Assembly: GCA_039545275.1 (NCBI GenBank)
Contig: BCHS01000015.1
Location: 6,764 to 70,763 of the forward strand
From: Pseudomicrostroma phylloplanum
Lineage: Eukaryota; Basidiomycota; Exobasidiomycetes; Microstromatales
Reading direction: 5' to 3'
Length of the DNA: 64,000 nt
Positions 59,469-64,000 of the stretch are shown in pieces. A model generated the notes under the pieces. The model was not told where the DNA came from. It worked only from the letters and a program-made list of their open reading frames with translations, and made no database searches. Each line of letters starts with the position of its first letter. Positions within the stretch are counted from its first letter, which is position 1. The translations under genes and the position numbers were made by a program.

Positions 59469-60413
59469 GCTGAGAAGCTCAGCGTGGATCCAGAAGCCTC
59501 TCGAAGATGGGCAAACCCGGCGTCTGATATTGCAAGTCCTCGCTGCGGGTTCAGCTTTAGCGCTGCCGCTTTCTGAGTCTTGTGAGATGTCCAGTCCTGC
59601 CTGGTCCGATGTGCTTCTAATAGGGCGCCAGACCCAGAAATCCGGGGCAGAGGCGCGAGGACGGAGACGGAGACGTGGGCGTGGCAGGCACAGGCAATGA
59701 ATGACTCTGGATGCGATGCGCCCGTGGAATTAATTAATCATCCCTTCTGCCCGATCATCGTCGCGCCATCGTCGATCCTTACTTCTTTTCGTATCCCATC
59801 GTTACCTTGGAAGGTGCTTTTCCTTGGTACGAACATCTCCGCACTCCTTCTCTCCCTTTTCTCTCTCTCCTATTCCTCTGCGACATCTCCGTCTAACCAC
59901 CCCTGGCCTCCTCGCTCGCTCAGACCCCCTGGCGCTCTCCTTCCCTCCACACCCACGCGGACCTGGTCTCACCCTATCTGACACCGTCCCGCCCACGTTG
60001 CAACGCGGGCCGAGGAATACGCGGAGCACGTTGAGCTTCCTCGTGCTCGCTTCCGACATACCCAGGACACTCTTAGGAAGGGTCTCTCCACCACTTGCCA
60101 CACCCACGGCTTAGGCAGGCAGCAGGCTCCCTCGGCTCCACGCTTTCCGCCATCGCGTTGCACAGTCGCCGTACCCTTCCTTCGCCCGAGCTTCCGCGTC
60201 ACATTACCTTGCGGTCTACCTCAACGGTGCAGCTCCTGATTGCGGACTGTACACGCCTTCGCATGCTGTCAACCAGCTCTGTACCAATCACATGACTTTG
60301 GCCATCATCTGGTAAGTGGTGCGATGCGGATCGAGAACTCCATCGCCCCGTACTGTTACTCACCCCCTATTCTTCGACCGCCCCACGACCATCGCCTCGT
60401 TCCTGCACAGTCC
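59469..60413. promoter_or_regulatory. Divergent promoter KDM8 / KCS1
   Basis: About 945 bases, with pyrimidine-rich sequence at 59750-59970 that is probably KCS1 promoter or 5' UTR. Short open frames there have no family features. Confidence 0.45.
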
Positions 60414-63400
60414 ATGAACACAGAAAGTGCCGAAGGCCGTCCTCAGGCGCAGACACGGCCTACCACCAATGACCCATCAGCCATTCCGGTCAATGGCTCG
60501 TCAAGTCAGCTCGGGGCTGATGCTCCCGCAACCTCTACCAGCACCTCCTCAATGAGCCCACCTCTACCGCCGCCCGCTCTGGCTCAGGCAATCTATGCTC
60601 CCGGCTCGGCTCCAAGTCTTGCGTACCGCGATGGCCTCCATATCTCCCTCCCGCCCAACTTCCCCAAGCCAGACTCGAGCGTCTTCTCTCCGCCGGACGT
60701 TTACAAGGGAGGCATGGAGAAGAGGTCGGAAGCAGCAGTGGCTCGCAGGCCTTCCGGGTCTAGAGGTACGATCGGTAACGAAAGCGCTCTCAAGTCCCCG
60801 AATACCTTTCAGCACGGTACTCAAGGCTCTTCTCGCTCACATCCCCCTCTCGAGTCGGCTCGCTCTAGTGAAAAGGTTCAGATGCTGCCGCCCTCCGCCT
60901 ATGGCATGCATCAGAAGCCCACTGATCGATCACAATCTCCAGTCGCGGGATCATCTCGGGGCCCGCCACAGAAAGGGCCAGCCAGCCCGCGAAGGAGCTA
61001 CTCTGGTGAGGTTGAAGCTAGTCCCCCTCGGAGGGCCATGAGGCACACCGCTTCTTCGAGAGAACCTAGCTACTTCTCTCGTACAGCTAGCTCAGTGTCG
61101 GGCAGGACCCCCGCTAACGATGATGACGAAGTAGACGGTCTTTCTGACCTCGTCCGTCGAGACGGCCAGTCAGGAGACTCGGTCTTTTCCGATGCAGATC
61201 TTGCTGCACTGCTCCCGACTGGTAGCTCCTCGGGACGCAAGGCGTCCGTCAGTCTTCAGCTCTTCAAGGAGACGGGGCCCAGGTCCATGTCAACCTCGAG
61301 AGCTGCTGAGAAGTCGGGTGGAGGAGGACCAGGCAGTACGACTAGCCCCTCTGCTTCCAGCGTATTCTTCGAGCCTGCAAGAAGGAGTCCATGGGGAATC
61401 AATGCAGGGAACAGCGGTGGGAGCCTCAGTAGGAGAAACACTGGAGTGACGGGAGATCCTCCCAACTCGGCCAGCGCTGCAGACATTGCGAGAGGAGCTG
61501 CGCCGACCGCGTCTCAAACTCCAGGCAGCTCCTTGCCCGATATTGGGAAGCTGCCTCAGCCTGCTCTGCCCTTGCCATCCACCGAAGCAGAGAGGGCGAC
61601 GGCTTCTCAAAGTGCTGCCACTGTACGACAAGTAGGCATAGATACCCCCAGGGAGCCAACCACTCCTTCTGACCTCATGGGCCCGCCTGCTTTGCCACAA
61701 CATGCTCGGCCCTCCTTATCGGCGTCAAGGACAAATTCCAGAGCGTCGTCAGCTGGCAGGTCAGGCTCCCCGAAGCTGCCCGAGTCTCATGATGCATCGG
61801 GGAGCGCTTTCACCAACAAGGCTCACAGCACGCAGCAATCGCCAGCAACGCTGCCCAAATTGACACCATCGTCATTACTCGCAAGCGCGGCGAATCTGAG
61901 CTCGAGAGCTGTCGCTTTCGAGAAGCCAAGCTGGGTGTCACAGCGCTTTTCGACCGACATCGAGTTCGAAGACGATGAGGACGAGACCGAGGCCGGAGAC
62001 AGGGAAGATCACGACGATGTGTCCCAGTCCACATCCATGGATGATCAGAGTGGTCTCAGTGACGCTGAAGAAGGCTTCGACCAGACGGAGTCCCTCCATG
62101 ACTCAGAGAGCGCCGGTGGAGGCGTTCGCTCTGCCTCGATCGCTGTGCCCGCCTCCGGACAATCTCACCCTCAACCGGATTCGCTGTCGTCCCGTGAGGC
62201 TTGGGTTTCGACGCCTCCAGTCAGTCCAGCGCCAGCTCCTACGGTCGTCCAGCTCCAGCCATTCACCAATCAGGTAGGCGGCCACAATGCAATCTTCCGC
62301 TTCTCGCGACGGGCTGTGTGCAAGCCTCTGGTCTCGCGAGAGAATCAATTCTACGAAGCCGTGGAGAGGGAGTTCCCAAGTCTTCTCAGCTTCATACCTC
62401 AGTACCTCGGTGTGCTCAATGTCACCTACAGGCACGTCGACAAAGATGCAGAAGAGGGTACAGAGAGCGCAAAGAAAGACGAGGAAGACCAGCCTCGGAG
62501 AATCTTCTCTGGGCAACAGACCAACGAGGAGGAAGTACCAGAGGTGGCGTTGGACCTCAACAGGCACATTGTGCCGGACTGGATGCTGAGAAGGAGCGGC
62601 ATTGGAGATGGTGCTGAAGGCTCTGGTGGAAGCGGTACAGGAACACCACGCAGGCGAGGAAACAGTCGTACAGAAGTAGGCAGTCCCTTGCCCTCTGCGT
62701 TGCAGTCCTCCAGGAGGAGCCATCGGTCTGCCGAACGACACATCACCGTTGAGCCAGAAGAGGACAAGCGCATCTCTTCCAGTCTCGAACACGGCTCTGG
62801 AGGTGCTCTTATGCCCTTGACAGGCGTACATGAGGAGGGATCCAATTATTCGCCTCGACCTCGACGTGCCTATAGGCGCTTCCATTCAGCTTCCCTCAGC
62901 ACGATGAAGGGTCTCGACACGCCTCCCGACGGAAGCTCTACTCCTCAGACTGGTGGGGCGAGAGACAACCACAACTTCCTGGGCCGTGGGTGCACCTCGG
63001 TCAATCGTCGACTGCAAGAGCTAGTGTTGAGGGAAGTCTTCTCTTCCCCCAACTCCGAGGACGAGAGGATGAACTATTCTGCAGGGGGCGACTCGAAGAG
63101 GAGAGCACGGGCGCACAAGAACCGTAAGCGACTTGCCCAAGCTTGGGATCAGAGCCAGGAAGGCGCTGGCAGGCGAAGCGGTAGGGACAATGCAGAGGCC
63201 AGAATTGCAATTCTGAAAGCTGAAGAGGAAGAGGGAAACCGACGGGAGAGGCTAGTGAGCACGCCTCCGCGATCGCCTGTCGAAGACCTGCAAGGAGCCG
63301 ATCTCGGTAGAGAAGCAGCAGAAGCGTCATCTGGCACTAGCAACCGGCCTCGACGAGTACACTCGGACGCTGCACTGCATCTCAAGCGACAAGCTGGCTT

Positions 63401-64000
63401 CGACTTGACTCCCCTGCATAGCTCCCCTGGGACCAGCTTGGAGAGGGCAAAGACGGTCAGTGTTGGGGACGTCTTCGAGAAGCTTGCGCCTGCGCAGGAT
63501 GAAGAAGGCCGTAGCAGCAATCGTAGAGGCTCGACAGACAGCAGCATGTTCACCATGGACGATCTTGCTGATCGCAATGAAGACCAAGCAGCTCCCAGAG
63601 GCAGGTCCACGCGTGGACATGGCTCTGCGTCGCCTTCTGCTAGTAGCACTGTACAATTCCCTACGAGACCTGATCAAGGAGTCGCAACACCTGACCTTGC
63701 CCCTGTGCCAGAACATCAGCAAGAGCCGCCCTTGCCTGCGAAGGAGGCCGACCCTCATCCCGGTCGACAGGAGCAGTTCTTGCTCATGGAGGACCTGACA
63801 GGTCGACTACAGCACCCTTGCGTCCTCGATCTCAAGATGGGCACTCGACAGTACGGCCTCGATGCTACCCCAGCAAAGAAGAAGTCTCAGACGAAGAAGT
63901 GCGACAAGACGACTTCTCGTACGCACGGCGTGCGAATTTGTGGGATGCAGGTATTCGACTGCACAAAAGATTCGTACCTCTTTCAGGACAAGTACTTTGG
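60414..64000 (+). CDS. KCS1: KCS1, inositol hexakisphosphate kinase (5' part)
   Basis: An open frame from ATG 60414 runs to the window edge without a stop; the 3' end lies outside. About 620 Ser/Pro-rich, disordered residues precede the kinase core: [34 protein letters not shown] and then [13 protein letters not shown]. After a long variable insert (about residues 670-1110) come [26 protein letters not shown], containing the PxxxDxKxG signature of IPK-family kinases, and a [19 protein letters not shown] block. It converts IP6 to 5-PP-IP5 (IP7), linking phosphate status to vacuole, telomere and stress functions. The start was chosen because the frame is open from there and the preceding bases (TGCACAG) give no better ATG. 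A first exon further upstream cannot be excluded. The core appears uninterrupted by introns. Confidence 0.93.
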   Translation, partial: MNTESAEGRPQAQTRPTTNDPSAIPVNGSSSQLGADAPATSTSTSSMSPPLPPPALAQAIYAPGSAPSLAYRDGLHISLPPNFPKPDSSVFSPPDVYKGGMEKRSEAAVARRPSGSRGTIGNESALKSPNTFQHGTQGSSRSHPPLESARSSEKVQMLPPSAYGMHQKPTDRSQSPVAGSSRGPPQKGPASPRRSYSGEVEASPPRRAMRHTASSREPSYFSRTASSVSGRTPANDDDEVDGLSDLVRRDGQSGDSVFSDADLAALLPTGSSSGRKASVSLQLFKETGPRSMSTSRAAEKSGGGGPGSTTSPSASSVFFEPARRSPWGINAGNSGGSLSRRNTGVTGDPPNSASAADIARGAAPTASQTPGSSLPDIGKLPQPALPLPSTEAERATASQSAATVRQVGIDTPREPTTPSDLMGPPALPQHARPSLSASRTNSRASSAGRSGSPKLPESHDASGSAFTNKAHSTQQSPATLPKLTPSSLLASAANLSSRAVAFEKPSWVSQRFSTDIEFEDDEDETEAGDREDHDDVSQSTSMDDQSGLSDAEEGFDQTESLHDSESAGGGVRSASIAVPASGQSHPQPDSLSSREAWVSTPPVSPAPAPTVVQLQPFTNQVGGHNAIFRFSRRAVCKPLVSRENQFYEAVEREFPSLLSFIPQYLGVLNVTYRHVDKDAEEGTESAKKDEEDQPRRIFSGQQTNEEEVPEVALDLNRHIVPDWMLRRSGIGDGAEGSGGSGTGTPRRRGNSRTEVGSPLPSALQSSRRSHRSAERHITVEPEEDKRISSSLEHGSGGALMPLTGVHEEGSNYSPRPRRAYRRFHSASLSTMKGLDTPPDGSSTPQTGGARDNHNFLGRGCTSVNRRLQELVLREVFSSPNSEDERMNYSAGGDSKRRARAHKNRKRLAQAWDQSQEGAGRRSGRDNAEARIAILKAEEEEGNRRERLVSTPPRSPVEDLQGADLGREAAEASSGTSNRPRRVHSDAALHLKRQAGFDLTPLHSSPGTSLERAKTVSVGDVFEKLAPAQDEEGRSSNRRGSTDSSMFTMDDLADRNEDQAAPRGRSTRGHGSASPSASSTVQFPTRPDQGVATPDLAPVPEHQQEPPLPAKEADPHPGRQEQFLLMEDLTGRLQHPCVLDLKMGTRQYGLDATPAKKKSQTKKCDKTTSRTHGVRICGMQVFDCTKDSYLFQDKYF

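Noticed and set aside
1..64000. CRISPR array, rRNA genes, LTR elements
   Set aside because: No regularly spaced repeats, rRNA-like sequence or reverse-transcriptase or integrase motifs were seen anywhere in the window.

Overview
The window is nuclear DNA of a filamentous or dimorphic fungus, most likely a basidiomycete and plausibly one of the Ustilaginomycotina (smut-like fungi). Reasons: GC-rich sequence, compact genes on both strands, frequent 50-120 nt spliceosomal introns with GTGAGT-type donors and CAG acceptors, and a wholly fungal gene set. Only one base is ambiguous (N at 55392). No CRISPR array, rRNA, convincing tRNA or transposon was seen. Exon coordinates were worked out by hand from splice signals, reading-frame continuity and recalled family sequences; no alignment program was run.

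Layout. 0.3-6.3 kb: cytochrome P450, RER1 (Golgi-ER retrieval) and FYV10/GID9 (GID/CTLH ubiquitin ligase). 6.4-12.5 kb: TOF1/Timeless and the clamp-loader subunit RFC5 (human RFC3), a divergent pair of replication-fork genes. 12.7-18.4 kb: MDM35/TRIAP1-like gene with an unusually long insert, a membrane-anchored SDR, SYM1/MPV17 and an EVE-domain gene. 18.6-29.3 kb: a secreted aspartic-protease-like protein lacking catalytic aspartates, an Avt3/4-type vacuolar amino-acid transporter and a full-length ABCC transporter. 29.5-33.3 kb: one doubtful spliced hypothetical gene, a sparse stretch, and an atypical SDR. 34.2-37.3 kb: MIG1/CreA-type glucose repressor, preceded by 3.7 kb without a convincing gene. 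41.0-47.3 kb: M16 metallopeptidase (SDD3/YOL098C type) and a secreted sedolisin (S53). 48.5-57.2 kb: a block of secreted-protein genes, all on the minus strand. 57.5-64.0 kb: KDM8/JMJD5-like JmjC gene and the 5' part of KCS1 (inositol hexakisphosphate kinase), which runs off the window.

The most novel region is 48.5-57.2 kb. Five neighbouring intronless genes each encode a signal peptide, the fixed-spacing motif NR[HR][GD]E-x5-Q-x-S-S, a Ser/Pro-rich disordered stretch, a second N-x-x-T-P-like motif and a Lys-rich possibly amphipathic segment. They look like a diverged tandem family of secreted proteins (candidate effectors or cationic peptides) that I do not recognise. Directly upstream is a 1013-residue secreted protein. 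It combines a pepsin-like domain without its catalytic motifs with about 23 C-x(5-7)-C units, many following Lys-Arg sites, as expected of a Kex2-processed multi-peptide precursor. A 312-bp in-frame duplication has enlarged it. Together with the sedolisin this makes about 12 kb of secretion-related genes among otherwise housekeeping neighbours.
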